DNA of 64,000 nt from Zygnema cylindricum (GCA_037447655.1 JBBHKE010002295.1:1-64000); one strand, 5' to 3'; counted from the first letter of the stretch, positions 1-10,961 are shown. A program made the numbers and translations. Notes: generated from the sequence alone by a model not told the origin.

Positions 1-349
1 CATTCAGGATGCGACTTCATGTTTTTTCAAAGTTGGCTATGTGCATTCCGAAAAGGGTTTCCGAAAAAGAAGATGACTCACCACAGCTGTCAATTTTTGA
101 CGCACTTAACCGTATATTTTGTTAGTCGCTACGCTTCAAATGGTGTATTTTGTCCGTCGCTACGCTCCAAAAGGGTTGACAGCCGAGCAGTCGATTAGTT
201 TGACGCCTCTATTTTTGTTTTTTTGCGACATGAATGGTACGGGATCATTCATTTCCTCATCTCATTCATCATCAATTTTTAGTGTGAATGCAGCATGTAA
301 CATCGTCAATAGAGTTAACAGTAATAGCGATTCACAGTGTATTGTACAA
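1..349. other. Flank outside the inverted-repeat element, with a MITE-end remnant
   Basis: This stretch has no inverted counterpart beyond 41,788, so it lies outside the large inverted-repeat element. Bases about 310-347 (spacing around TAATAGCGATTCACAGTGTA) resemble the right end of the MITE family seen complete at 42,198-42,404, so a decayed MITE end probably abuts the element. No credible gene is seen. Confidence 0.45.
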
Positions 350-1631
350 TACACCGCCAATGGCTATTAGCATACGGGTTTCTTTAGCGTATAGGAATAA
401 ATACTGTGATTTATGCTAATTAAGAATTTGAAAATTTTGAGAAATAACAAACATTCTAATTATTCAATAATGCTAATTTGGGTCTTTGAAAAAAAAAATG
501 TCGGTCGCACACATACTTACACTAATATAGGTACCCGTACATTTATTTTGAAATCGTACGCTGTCACGTATAAGATTCATCCGTACATGTCAAAATATTT
601 TACTGCTATTAAGCGTCATCGTTACGCCGTAAAGCGTACATTTTTTGTCCAGTTGTAATATTCGTAACTTATACGGTTGTAACGTTTACGCAACGCATGT
701 TCTCGAAAAAGTTGGTCGCTTGTCCGTTGTACCTCCATACTGTACGTTACTAAGGGTTCTCAACGCTAATAATATCGCAATGCTTTGTTTTATTAGAGTG
801 AATTAATGATATTATGTGTATTAACTCTAAAAACGTTGCACTCCCATTTGTCTTTTCGGCTTGTGATTGGTATTAGCGTTAATGTTATGATGTATTAGTA
901 AACACTTATTCTAAATTGGTCTTAAATGTACAATCTCAACAACCACCTCGTCTCAAGTATAATGTGATTGGTCGCCCAAAATTACACGTGGACAGTTTTA
1001 TATCCATGCAAACATTACAGCTCCAACACGAAGTGAAACAAACCACCTGTTATACCCGCCGCCATTCCGAATACAATCCGTACATTCGACACCTCCATTA
1101 TCAATAGGAACCGTACATTCAATTAGCAGCAGGTAGTTACCATGGTTCTTTCATAAAAAATGTTAGTCACCTACCACGTACATACTCCCTCTCCCAAAAC
1201 TAACAAAAAATGTAAAACTTGGCCGCTTTCTTTGTGTAGTCAAAAAATTATGGATAATTCACTGATACGCTAAATATTAAAGTTCAAATTTTGAACACCT
1301 AAAGTTTGAGGAAAGGTTTCCCTCATTTTTGTCCCACTTCTTTATTTTTACTTGGTATATATATTCGACGTTCAGTCCAACAATGGCACTCTCTTAGCAC
1401 ATTCTTCATTTACCCAGGCTTTTGCATCCCTATTATTTGTTTTGTATCCTTTTTGGCCAATACTTTTACTTTATATTTGCAAATATGTGGCCCATTACTT
1501 CCCATATTACCACTTTTTTTGCGGCGAAAAACATAGCTACGGCTAGATTATTGCCACCACTAGCCAAAGAGGACATGGATTGTAACGAAACCCAAGAACT
1601 TAACCCAGCAAGTGAAGAAATGGGATCAGCC

Positions 1632-2580
1632 TGTAATTCTCTGACCTCCATCGGTCCACAGAATGTCCAGCTTATATGAAGCCTCTAGGATATTATTTGC
1701 ACTTTTGACTCTAGCAATGAATAAATGCCACCGTTTCACGCAAAAACTTTGACCGACTACATCTTTATGTAGCCTGGACTCCGTTGAGTACGCAACAAAA
1801 AGAATCACTGAAATTGCTCACTTGAGCATTAAGTAATGGCCGGCCAAAGATGGCCTGTAAATACAAAAGCAATATGGGAGAGAGGCGGCTATCTTAATTT
1901 TTCCTGTCCTAATCTCCCTCTCTAAACCTACTACTAGTGTACCCTAACCAATAAAATGACTGTAAGGTTCAAGAAGATACAGGTACCGCTGTACTTCTGT
2001 TACGGTCATAGTACGCCATGGCTGCTCTGCTGACGCGTGTCAGTTCTTGAGCCGTAGTTGCTCCCCCCGTAATATTCGTTGTCCAACCATATCTCGCCAC
2101 TTGTCTTCTGTCGACATTGGCTTGCAAAGCGCCAAATGTCCACTCCGGAATTTCGACTCCTCCGCGAGCCGTCGATCACGAACGACATTTGATTTCGTCC
2201 GTTGAAATTAGATGTCGTTTTGTTTATTTCGTATGGTACAATATTTCGTGCGGTACTGTACGTTTCATGTTCATTTTGTTTCGTATGTGTCGCCGCGTCA
2301 CTATTTTAATATTTATCACACACAGTAAACCTAACACTTCATCAAGACCTATTGGATAAAGCGAACAGCTACGTTGCAGGGGTGTTATCTGGAGGTCACA
2401 AGATCAATTCTTGCTCCTAATTGGTTATCTTTTGCAGGGGCTATTTCTTGCGCCGTCTTCTTATCTGCCGGAGACAGCCATGGTTGCGTGTCTGTTCTTA
2501 GTGACTACGACAAGTATGAGAACTATAGAATGACCATATACTAACAAAAGAGATAGAATACAAAATACCCTTTTTCAACA
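1632..2580 (-). mobile_element. Solo LTR of a copia element (949 bp)
   Basis: On the minus strand it starts TGTTGAAAAAGG with the family 5' box and ends GAATTACA. It is flanked by CAGCC (1,627-1,631) and CACCC (2,581-2,585), a 5-bp target duplication with one change. The right arm lacks it at the matching site, which confirms insertion. Its last bases (ATGGAGGTCAGAG...) correspond to the U5 end of the other LTRs here, including the in-frame ATG. It also contains the CCATGGCTG block and an antisense tRNA-like module. The internal region was presumably lost by LTR-LTR recombination. Confidence 0.8.
2347..2433 (+). other. tRNA-like Pol III module, antisense within the solo LTR
   Basis: Read on the plus strand, there is a D-arm/A-box-like segment (CCTATTGGATAAAGCG), then a T-arm CAAG-ATCAATT-CTTG containing the perfect B box GATCAATTC, then TTTT at 2,430-2,433. 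The LTR is on the minus strand, so the module is antisense to it. No full acceptor stem is seen. Confidence 0.5.
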
Positions 2581-3059
2581 CACCCGATGTGGACCCCCTC
2601 GTGGAAGGCGCTAATACCAAAGATTCATACTCACCGTGTGATAATTACAAGAACGTCCTGATGTCCAACCGAAAAATTCACCAACTTTCTACTAAGATTA
2701 CTTGACTTCGAGTAATCAATTGGATGATCGCCGATTGTTATGAGAATGGAAAGGATATGCTCGTCCTAAGGACTAAAAAAAAGTTTTCGCAACATTTTAC
2801 GTGTGTGTATAGTACAAATAAGGGTTTTTACCCTTCTTCCTTACCTTCATATAGCTAACCCCGGTTGCCTAATTTGTGTGACGCTAGCTACCATTGTTTC
2901 TAATTTATTTTGATATAATGAAAAATTTATATTTGATTATTTTTCCCTCATATTGTATGTTTATGTATGCCCATTATTTCCCTCCCCCCACCTCGTGTCG
3001 TTATCATGGGTCGTTGTGCTACGTCGTCGAATACATTTTTGTAATGAGTTTAAATCAAT

Positions 3060-3175
3060 GAACAAGCGACGACATGGTGTTGTCGCTTGAATGTGGTGAA
3101 TGGAAGGCTACTACATTGGATTGTCGACAAATGTTAGAGAAATCGAAAAGGCGACGACAATGCGTCGTCGCCTAC
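3060..3175. repeat. Two CGACGACA hairpins within the foldback arm
   Basis: The stem-loop with AAGCGAC/GTCGCTT at about 3,063-3,090 and the near-perfect palindrome GGCGACGACAATGCGTCGTC at about 3,150-3,173 are also present in the right arm (about 27,850-27,962). In the right arm the first hairpin has stem ATGCGAC/GTCGCAT, a paired change that keeps the stem. Confidence 0.5.
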
Positions 3176-3520
3176 ATGTTGGAAGTTTCTAAAAAAGACT
3201 TCATGCCGGTTAAATGTGTAGCCGTCACTTAAACGTAACATCTGTGAAACGTCGAACAGGCGACGACACCTAGTATTGAAATCACATAGTAAATGAGACG
3301 CGGGACTCATTGTTTCGTTTCGTCGCCCCATCGTTGGAATAGTCAAACGCATACATCGACCATACATAAAAGTAGGTACCCCTCGCAAGAAATCGTAGTA
3401 TTTTACATTGGTATATACTTTTCATCAAAATAGGGTTCAAGGTTTTTTTTTGTTTTCCCTCCACTTTTCGTAGCCGTGTCTTCTTCAGTTTTCTTTTACA
3501 TGCGTCTTTGAAGCTACGCT

Positions 3521-4004
3521 ATGGAGGACAGCAGCCAGCAACATAGGCGACCACGTACTGTGATGGCTTATCGTCGTCGCTATTCTCCCATTGTTACGGC
3601 GACCGCGAAAGAGTTATTGAGGCAACGTGAGGGGTCAACACAATTAGCCATTGGATAGGAAGGAGGAAAGAGGGAAGAGAAGGAAAACGGGGCATCTATT
3701 GAGGTGAGTAGGGGGGAGGAGGTAGATGGCAAGGAAGGATGGGGAAAAAAGGCGAAGGTTTAGGAGGGGGAGGAGTAGAGAGGAGGAGGAGGAGAAGGAA
3801 AACCAGGGTTTTGATGAAGGGGAGGAGGAGGAAGAAGGTGAGGTGTGGGGGGAGGTGGCACTAGGTGAGGAAGGAAGGGGAAAAAAGGCGACGATAGAGG
3901 AGGGGGAGGAAAGTGAGGCGGGGGGAGGAGTAAAGAGGAGGAGTAGGATAAAAAGGAAAATTAGGCTTTTTGATGAGGGGGAGGAGGAGGAAAAATGTGA
4001 TGTG
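3521..4004 (+). pseudogene. Partial ORF of the foldback arm with Arg/Glu-rich minisatellite (left copy)
   Basis: An ATG at 3,521 opens a frame (MEDSSQQHRRPRTVMAYRRR...) that aligns with the ORF starting at 27,480 on the other arm and is closed by TAG near 3,655. It runs into purine-rich repeats of GAGGAGG and GGAAAAAAGGCGA type that can encode Lys/Arg/Glu-rich peptide in several frames. Element A1 interrupts it at 4,005. I recognise no domain. Conservation of the first 45 or so residues between arms suggests it was once coding, but coding of the repeat part is doubtful. Confidence 0.35.
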
Positions 4005-4462
4005 TGTTGAAATCACTAGATTTATGGAGTATTTTCTAGGTTTAAATAGCTTAGTAGAAACTCTTTGTAAGGCATGACTAAAGAGTGACATAAGTCACTC
4101 GAAACAAAAGGTTGAGTCCGACAGGACTCGAACCTCCGACCGGTAGAGCGAGGCGTAGCCGTCAACTCTAACCGGTCTGTCGTAGAAGTTTGTTAAATTA
4201 CATAGGGTTTGATAAATACTTAAACTGTGTTATGATCTTATAACCAATTAACTGAATTATGAATGAAGGAACAAAATACTAGTTAATATATAGTGCGAAC
4301 GTGATCCTACACGAAACAAATGAATCGGACATTTGTTATGACGGCTAACATTAAATGACAGATTTAATCCAACGCCATATATCGCCGCGAAGATCCCGAA
4401 ATGGTAACTTTGGCGTTTTTTGACGTTGCTTAACCTACCGCCACGTGGAGGGATAACATTTG
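4005..4462 (+). repeat. A1 5' LTR, first part
   Basis: This is the upstream half of the A1 LTR. It holds the conserved start (TGTTGAAAT ... TATTTTCTAGG) and the antisense tRNA-like module. It ends in ATTTG, the target duplicated on B1 insertion; the rest resumes at 10,967. Confidence 0.8.
4106..4186 (-). other. tRNA-like Pol III module, antisense in A1 LTR
   Basis: On the minus strand, a D-arm-like GACCGGTTAGAG is followed by a T-arm AGG-TTCGAGT-CCT (B box GTTCGAGTC, 4,123-4,133) and TTTT at 4,106-4,109. CGACAG and CTGTCG bracket the unit like a short acceptor stem. The middle can also fold as one long hairpin (GACCGGT..ACCGGTC), so this is not a functional tRNA. Confidence 0.6.
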
Positions 4463-4680
4463 TGTAGAAATTGATGGTTATTTTTAGTATTTTCTAGGTC
4501 TAAAATATAATGCAGAAAAGAAGTCGAGGCAATCTGCCTCTAACTCCTCTCTTCAACTCCCACACTTGTTGCAGTCACTGAAAGTTGGAGAGGAAGCTAG
4601 ACCCATGGCTGCCTATGCTATCCAGTGATTTAGAGGTAGAAGATTAGTTGATATACGGGTAGTAGATTAATTGATTTACT

Positions 4681-4783
4681 AAAAGAATACATGTCGGAAC
4701 CACGATTTGATCCTAGTACCTACCTTCCGTCAAAGCTGCTAGTAGCCTGTAGCTTTAGCCGTTTAGTCTAAGACTAGTGTTAG
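4681..4783 (-). other. tRNA-like Pol III module, antisense in B1 5' LTR
   Basis: On the minus strand, an A-box-like TTAGACTAAACGGCTAAAGC is followed by a degenerate T-arm with loop ATCAAAT (B box near 4,703-4,713) and then TTTT at 4,681-4,684. The copy in the 3' LTR (about 10,109-10,213) has decayed in its B box. Confidence 0.5.
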
Positions 4784-5145
4784 GTCATATGAGGTTTGAT
4801 AAACCTATAAATGTTTCCACGTCGACAAATTCATTTAACGATAACTATTTACTGGATACATAGATTCGGTTATATAAAATGCGGATTAAGGTACGGAGAA
4901 GAAACAGGTACCGCGCATTTGTTTCGATAGCGAAACGAATACCGCGCAGGTATTTATGACGGCTAAGATTGAAATATGCATTGAATCGGACGACAAAAAT
5001 AAATGCCGAGATCGCGCACAAGGATTTCGGCGGTTTGTGGTCATCGCCACATCGGATGACACGTGGCACCATGACATTGGATTTTGGCATCTTTAGGGAT
5101 AACGGAAACAAATCCGGATATGACATGTGTCGACTTTTTGGCCAT

Positions 5146-5200
5146 GTCGTACAATGTCCGTACAAAAAGTACACCGACACTTGTACTTTTCTGTACGACA
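5146..5200 (+). promoter_or_regulatory. GTAC cluster (SBP/copper-response type) in B1 5' LTR
   Basis: Five GTAC cores lie within about 55 bp, including TCCGTACAA, which fits the published SBP-domain consensus TNCGTACAA. The outer and inner sites are arranged as inverted pairs (GTCGTACA..TGTACGAC and AAAGTAC..GTACTTT). The same cluster lies at 10,575-10,630 in the 3' LTR. Binding is inferred from the motif only. Confidence 0.5.
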
Positions 5201-5309
5201 TAGTAATATGATTAGTGCCATACATCAGTAGATAGAGTTTTAAAGAGAGATAGAACTTAGAAAAATTTGGTAGATAGGACCGTCTCTCCCAGAGAGCTTC
5301 TGTACAAAA

Positions 5310-5438
5310 GGTCAACTTTGACCCTCTATAACTTACTGCTCAAGGGAGCAAATTCAGAGATTTTTTTTGCTATCGATTCAAGGGAGTCTTGCCTTTACAC
5401 AGGTGAAGGTGGTCAGAGTTTTTTTCTGCCAAGGTGGC
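5310..5438 (+). other. Series of short RNA hairpins in the B1 leader
   Basis: In order: GGTCA-ACTT-TGACC (5,310-5,323), TGCTC-AAGG-GAGCA (5,337-5,350), GATTC-AAGG-GAGTC (5,375-5,388), a weaker hairpin around CACAGGTG (5,391-5,408) and GCC-AAGGT-GGC (5,428-5,438). The same order recurs in the other families, with different stem bases that still pair. The position between the TATA region and gag suggests the leader of the genomic RNA. Confidence 0.6.
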
Positions 5439-5534
5439 ATTTATTCTTGCTGAAACACAAAAGGGTCAGCGTTATCCTAGAGGCTTTTTGCAAGCTGCCC
5501 TTTCTGAGGACCTTTTGGAGGTCTCAGTGTTTCA

Positions 5535-5549
5535 GGTCATGGGCCCACC
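5535..5549 (+). promoter_or_regulatory. B1 primer-binding site (initiator tRNA-Met anticodon region)
   Basis: GGTCATGGGCCCACC follows the LTR directly. Apart from one base it is the complement of the plant initiator tRNA-Met anticodon stem-loop (GGTGGGCCCATAACC), not of the tRNA 3' end. Confidence 0.75.
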
Positions 5550-8500
5550 CTCTAAGGTACCTATATTTAATGGAACTGGCTTCATATACTGGGAAAGTAT
5601 GATTACACGAGCTCTATGCGAGAAAAGGTTTTGGGGGATAGTGAGTGGACGAGTGCAGTGTCCATAAAGTCTTGGCATCCCTCCAAGGTTTGGAGGAGGC
5701 ACATTCACCAAGAAAGCAGATCCATCTCCAAAAGAGGAGACAAAGGAAGGGGAGGTGGTGGACAAAGGAAAGGAGAAAGAGACCACCACACCAATAAAAA
5801 CTAGTTCGGCATTCATATCACCTATTCTGAGGAACGAGGAGAAAGATACTGATACCTGGAACTTCAACAATATGGCGGCAAAGCACTTCAATCTCCGCCA
5901 TCTTACTCAAGGGCTTGCATTTCCTCATTTGCAGGTAGAGAGGGCATCCGATCTTTGGGTGGCTCTCATAGAGATGTATTGAAGTGGTACGATTCAACAA
6001 GAACTGTTGGCTGATCAGAAAAATTAATGAGTATGTATACAAAGGGGGGAAGATGTTGGATTTTTGTAATGAGCTCGCAAAACTTTTTATGGAACTAGAG
6101 AGTTTGGAAAAGTATTTAGTGAAAATGAAAAGGTTAATTGTTTACTGATGAAGTTACCCGATGAGTTCGCGAACATAGTCAACCGTGTGTAGGACTTGGC
6201 GGACTCAAGGTGGATATGGAACTTATTGGTAGGGATGATTCTCGTTCAGGAGAATACGATTGAGATCCGAACGGGAGGAAAGAGTCGGCAAGCCTTCACA
6301 GCTGGGACCGATTAGAGGAAAAAGGATTCCCTGAAAACAGGTCGATAATTACAGAGGGGGGGGGGGGCAAAAAAATTAGACGGACGAGTTCAGACAAAGG
6401 GCTCCCCAGGGTTTATGTCATTTTTGAAAGAAACCAGGGCACTATATGGCGAAGTGCACAAAGCTAACCGAGCTTCGGTTAAAAGAGGGGCAAACTAGTG
6501 GACCCTCGAGAGGAAAGAAAAAGGCCCTTGTGACACAGGTACATGAGGTGGAATCCGAAGACGAGGATGATGAGCTCATATTGGATGAGAAGTTGGAGGC
6601 GACAAACGAGGTTGAAATTCCACGAAAGCATAAATGTGCTTTCGGTGGATTGAAAGGTGAAGCAGGCTGGATTGTAGATTCATGTGCCTCCATGCACATG
6701 TGTAAGGATAAATACCTGTTCACTAAGATAAGAAAGATTCCCACCATAGAGATAGAGTACGGGGATGGGAGGATAGTCACAACTACTCTTGTATGATCGG
6801 TAAATCTTGAAGTGTTAGTAGAATGAAAGACATCCATAGTTACATTCTCCGATGTATTGTTTATTCCGGAGCTGAACAAAAACCTCATCTCTACGTCTGT
6901 ATTAGATGATAAGGGTTTTGATACTAGCACTAGGAAAGGAGTCTTTACTGCTAGTTTTGAGGAGGAAGTTTATTTCACTGCTAAAAAAGGTAGCCAAGAG
7001 ATGTTTAGGTTGATTTTAAGCAATGAAAAGAAGAAACTTTATTATGCTGGTGTTCATGATATAATGTTGTGGCATAAGAGGCTTGGGCATGTGAATCTAG
7101 ATAAGTTAATAGTGATGAAAAAGATGGGAATGGTGGAAGAGATTTAGTTCAGTGAAAGTGAGAATCTAAGTGATTGTAGTGGATGTGTTCAGGGTAAAGC
7201 ACACTAGTTACCGTTCCCAAAAACTGCCACCTATAAGGGAGAAAAAATTCTAGATTTAGTACACACAGATATTTGGGGGCCGGTCAGAGTGCCATCACCT
7301 GGGGGGAAGAGACTTATGATGACTATCACTGATGATTGATCTCGGTATTCCAGGGTGTATTTTTTGAAAAACAAGTCAAAAATTCAAGAATGTTTTAGAC
7401 AATATAAAGCATGGAGCGAAAAACTCCATGAAACTCTGATCAAGAGAGTAAGGAGTGACAATGGTGGAGAGTATGCTTCTAACCAATTTGAGGATTTTCT
7501 GAGGGAAGATACAGTTCAACACCAAAAGACAGTTCCAGAAAATCCGGAAAGAATGGGGTAGCTGAAAAATTAAATAGGACACTAAGTGATAGTGTTAGGA
7601 GTATGTTGTCGGATAAGAAGATAGGAAAAAGGTTTTGGGCAGAAGCAATGAATTCTGCTAATTATCTCAAAAATTGAGTTCTTACTTCATTTATGAAAGG
7701 TCAAACACCTTATGAGAGATGGACCGACCGGAAACCAGATATATCTCATTTAAAGGTTTTCGACAGTTAAGTATTGAGTCTAGATACAGATCGGTCTAAT
7801 TAGAAGCTAGATCCTAAAGGAAAACCGGGGTACCTATTTGGATATGATGAGGATGTTAAAGGATATAGAGTTAATGATCTAAAAAGGGAAGATATAATCT
7901 TAGTAAAGCATCTATTAGTTATGGATGAAGAAAAGTCTGTGGATCCCTTCATGTATTCAAAGTCAGTAAAAATCAGATTTGAGTCAGAAAATTCCGATGA
8001 CTTTGACCTTCTTAACTATCCAGGTTTTAGAGAAGATGACATTCTTACAGGTACAAATCAAACCCGAAAAGACTCGTCTACGGAAACTCCAGTGACAACT
8101 CTACCCGAAGTGGAAGATGTGGTGGAAATTGATTCGGAATCGACCGACAAGGGAGAAGCCGAGATTGTTCGAAAAAACCCACGAGAACCATCTATTCCGA
8201 CCACAAATTTTGAGGGAGGAAGGAGAAGTTGCAAAAAGTTGCAAGAAAAACAGGTTAATAGCAAGGTAACAAAACTATCTCATCAAGATGAACCTCAAAC
8301 TTATGGAGAGGCAATGACTTGTCTAGAAAAGAACCGGTGGAAGACAGCCATCAATGAGGAGATGGCCTCAATTATGGCAGCTGATACTTGGGAGTTAGTA
8401 GATTTTCCACCTAACCGTAAACCAATCGGTTGTAAGTGGGTGTTCAAATTAAAACTGAACCTAGATAATACCATTGAGCGTTACAAAGCCTGGTTAGTGG

Positions 8501-9877
8501 CAAAAGGATTTACATAGAAAGAAGGAATAGACTACGAGGAAACCTTTGCCCTGGTTTTCAGATTTCCCTCCGTCCTCATACTTCTCAATCTGGCTGCAGC
8601 GAAAGACATGGAGGTGCACCAGATGGATATCAAGATAGCCTTTGTACATGGAGAATTGGAAGAGGAGATCTTTACGCGACAACCCGAAGGATTTGTGGAG
8701 GAAGGAGAGGAGAGTAAGGTATGCAGGCTAATTAAATCTCTTTATGGTATCAAACAGGCGTCTCGATAATGGAATAAGAAGCTCGATGAGTTTCTTACCG
8801 GTCCGGGATATATTCGGATCAGCTCAAATCACTCAATCTATGTTTTTGAAGATGAGGAAGGTGTTATTTTTTTTGTAATTTATATTGATGATTTTGCTTG
8901 TCTTAAGTAAATTAATGGAAAAAATTAATAAACTGAAAACCGATCTTAAAGGGAGATTTGAGATGAAGGATATGGGGGAGGCATGATATATTTTGGGAAT
9001 TCAAGTAGAAAGAGACTGAGAAAGAAAGATTAAAAGATTGATTTAAAAGGAAGCAATAGGGAACATGTTGGAAAATTTTCAGATGGATAAGGCTAATAAT
9101 TGTACAACTCCCATGGAGTTAATGAAGGGAAGTGAGGGGAATGAGGAAGAAGGAGTCATAGTATTAGACAAGGAATTAAGTCATGAAAAACAGAAGTTTA
9201 TGCAGATTATTATTTACAGGCAAGTAGTGGGAAGTCTAATTTATTTTATGAATTGTACCCAACCAGATTTAGCTGCAGCTGTAGGAGTGCTGAGTAGAAG
9301 TCAAAATGCTCCCACTAAGAGGGATTGGGAGGCGGCTAAGAGAGTCCTTAAATATTTGATAGGAACTAGGGATCTATGATTGCATTTGGGTAGGGAGAAT
9401 ACTGACAACACTACTTGGAGTGATGCCAGTTATGGTGATGCTCCGATGAGGAGATCTACTTCTAGATATGTATTATATATGGGTGATGGGGCTTGTTGTT
9501 GGAATACCAAACAACAAAAGGTTATTGCTCAGTCCACCATAGAGGCTGAGTATATGACCTCTTGCTCTGCTGTAAAAGAAATGATGTGGGTGAAGTCTTT
9601 GCTTGGTGAGCTTGGTTACATAAAGAGTGGTGTGCAATTTTTTTTTTGTGATAATCAGGTAGCAATCGCTATTTTGGCCAATCCTAAACATCATTTTAAA
9701 GCCAAACACATGGACATTAGACTCGGCTTTGTTAGAGAGAAAGTAGAAAACAAAATAATCAGTTTAGAGTACCGACCAGATAGGGAGATGGTAGGAGATA
9801 TGATGACCAAACGTGTGCCTTCCCCTAAGCTAATTTTTTGCAGGGAGAAGTGTGGTCTGAAATTAAAGAGTGACTAG
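5539..9877 (+). pseudogene. B1 gag-pol, inactivated
   Basis: Gag begins at the ATG inside the primer-binding site (MGPPSKVPIFNGTG) and is stopped after about 42 codons; several further stops and frameshifts follow. Recognisable parts are a CCHC knuckle near 6,414-6,458 with its second Cys replaced by a stop, a protease site DSCAS instead of DSG (about 6,675), the integrase HHCC motif (HKRLGH about 7,072; DCSGC about 7,170), integrase catalytic regions (HTDIWG about 7,260; SDNGGEY about 7,453), RT with a frameshift in the YxDD box (about 8,880), and RNase H from 9,380. The frame ends at 9,877, 13 bases before the 3' LTR. It cannot make active Pol; it could at most be mobilised in trans. Confidence 0.9.
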
Positions 9878-9890
9878 AAGATAAGGGGAG

Positions 9891-10961
9891 TGAAGAAATT
9901 GATGGTTCTTTTTAGTATTTTCTAGGTCTAAAATATAATGCAGAAAAGAAGCTGAGGCAATCTGCCTCTAACTCCTCTCTTCAACTCCTACACTTGTTGC
10001 AATCACTAAAAGTTGGAGAGGAAGCTAAAACCATTGCTGCCTATGTTATCCAGTGATTTACAAGTAGAAGATTAGTTGATATACGGGAAGTAGATTAGTT
10101 GATTTACTAAAAAAAATACCTATCGGAACCAGGATATTATCGTGGTACCCACCTTTCGTCAAAGCTGCTAGTAGTCGGTAGCTTTAGCTGTTTAGTCTAA
10201 GACTAGTGTTAGGTCATATGAGGTTTGATAAACCTATAAATGTTTCCAAGTCGACTAATTCGTTTAGCGATAATTATTTACTGGATACATAAATTCAGTT
10301 ATATAAAATACGGATTAAAGTACGGAGAATAATCAGGTACCGCGCATTTGTTTCGATAGCGAAATGAATACTGCGCAGGTATTTATGACGGCTAAGATTC
10401 AAATCTGCATTTAATCGGACTATCGGAATGAATGTCGGGATCGCGGAAGAAGATTTCGGCGGTTTGTGTTCATCGCCACATCGGATGACACGTGGCACCA
10501 TGATATTGGATTTTGGCATCTTCAGGGATTACGGAAACAAATTTGGATATGACATGTGTCGACTTTTTGGCCATGTCGTACAATGTCCGTACAGAAAGTA
10601 CACCGACACCTGTACTTTTCTGTACAACACAGTAATATGATTGGTGCCGTATATCAGTAGATAGAGTTTTAGAGAGAGATAGGACTTAGAAAAATTTGGT
10701 AGATAGGACCGTCTCTCCCAAAGAGCTAAGGAACAAAAGGTCAACTTTAACCCTCCATAACTTACTACTCACGGTAGCAAATTCAGAGATTCTTTTTGTT
10801 ATCGACTCACGTGAGTCTTGCCTTTACAGTGGTAAAGGTGTTCAGGTTTTTGTCTGCAAGGGTGGCGGTTATTCTTGCTGAAACACAAAGGGGTCATGGT
10901 TATCCTATAGGTTTCTTGCAAGGTGTCCTTTATGAGGACCTATGGAGGTCTCAGAGTTGCG
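9891..10961 (+). repeat. B1 3' LTR
   Basis: It starts TGAAGAAATT (TG kept, third base changed relative to the 5' LTR) and ends TTGCG, where CA has mutated to CG. It is followed by the ATTTG duplication. The GTAC cluster, hairpins and U5 ATG (ATGGAGGTCTCAGAG) are conserved, while the tRNA-like B box is degraded. Confidence 0.88.

Larger units (their letters stand above)
350..4004 (+). repeat. Left arm of the inverted-repeat element
   Basis: This arm is inverted relative to 26,334-29,565 and 40,904-41,788. Matching landmarks: 900-1,130 pairs with 41,110-41,240, 1,140-1,630 with 29,080-29,565, 2,840-3,480 with 27,520-28,230, and 3,521-3,990 with the right-arm ORF start and minisatellite. It is interrupted by a solo LTR at 1,632-2,580. 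Apart from the partial ORF at 3,521 no credible gene is seen in it. Confidence 0.65.
4463..5534 (+). repeat. B1 5' LTR
   Basis: It starts TGTAGAAATTGATGG and ends TTTCA. In order it contains the conserved TATTTTCTAGGTCT box, the CACTTGTTG..GTCACTGAAAG..CCATGGCTGCC block, an antisense tRNA-like module, a G-box (GACACGTGGC near 5,058), a GTAC cluster (5,146-5,200) and a hairpin series (5,310-5,438). Confidence 0.9.
4463..10961 (+). mobile_element. Copia element B1, complete but coding-dead
   Basis: Its LTRs are 4,463-5,534 and 9,891-10,961 (about 1,071 bp each and visibly diverged, so an old insertion). The flanking duplication ATTTG at 4,458-4,462 and 10,962-10,966 is perfect. The primer-binding site GGTCATGGGCCCACC starts at 5,535 and a purine tract (ATAAGGGGAG) ends at 9,890. 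The internal 4.4 kb runs gag, protease, integrase, RT, RNase H. The element sits inside the A1 5' LTR and is therefore younger than A1. Confidence 0.9.

Noticed and set aside
3726-4010. Glu/Arg-rich ORF as an independent gene
   Set aside because: It is purine-rich repeat open in several frames and truncated by A1. Only the conserved start at 3,521 is kept as a possible coding remnant.
4111-4183. A real tRNA gene in reverse orientation
   Set aside because: The T-arm and B box are convincing, but there is no complete acceptor stem, the anticodon arm is replaced by a long alternative hairpin, and the unit sits at the same place in LTRs of several families.
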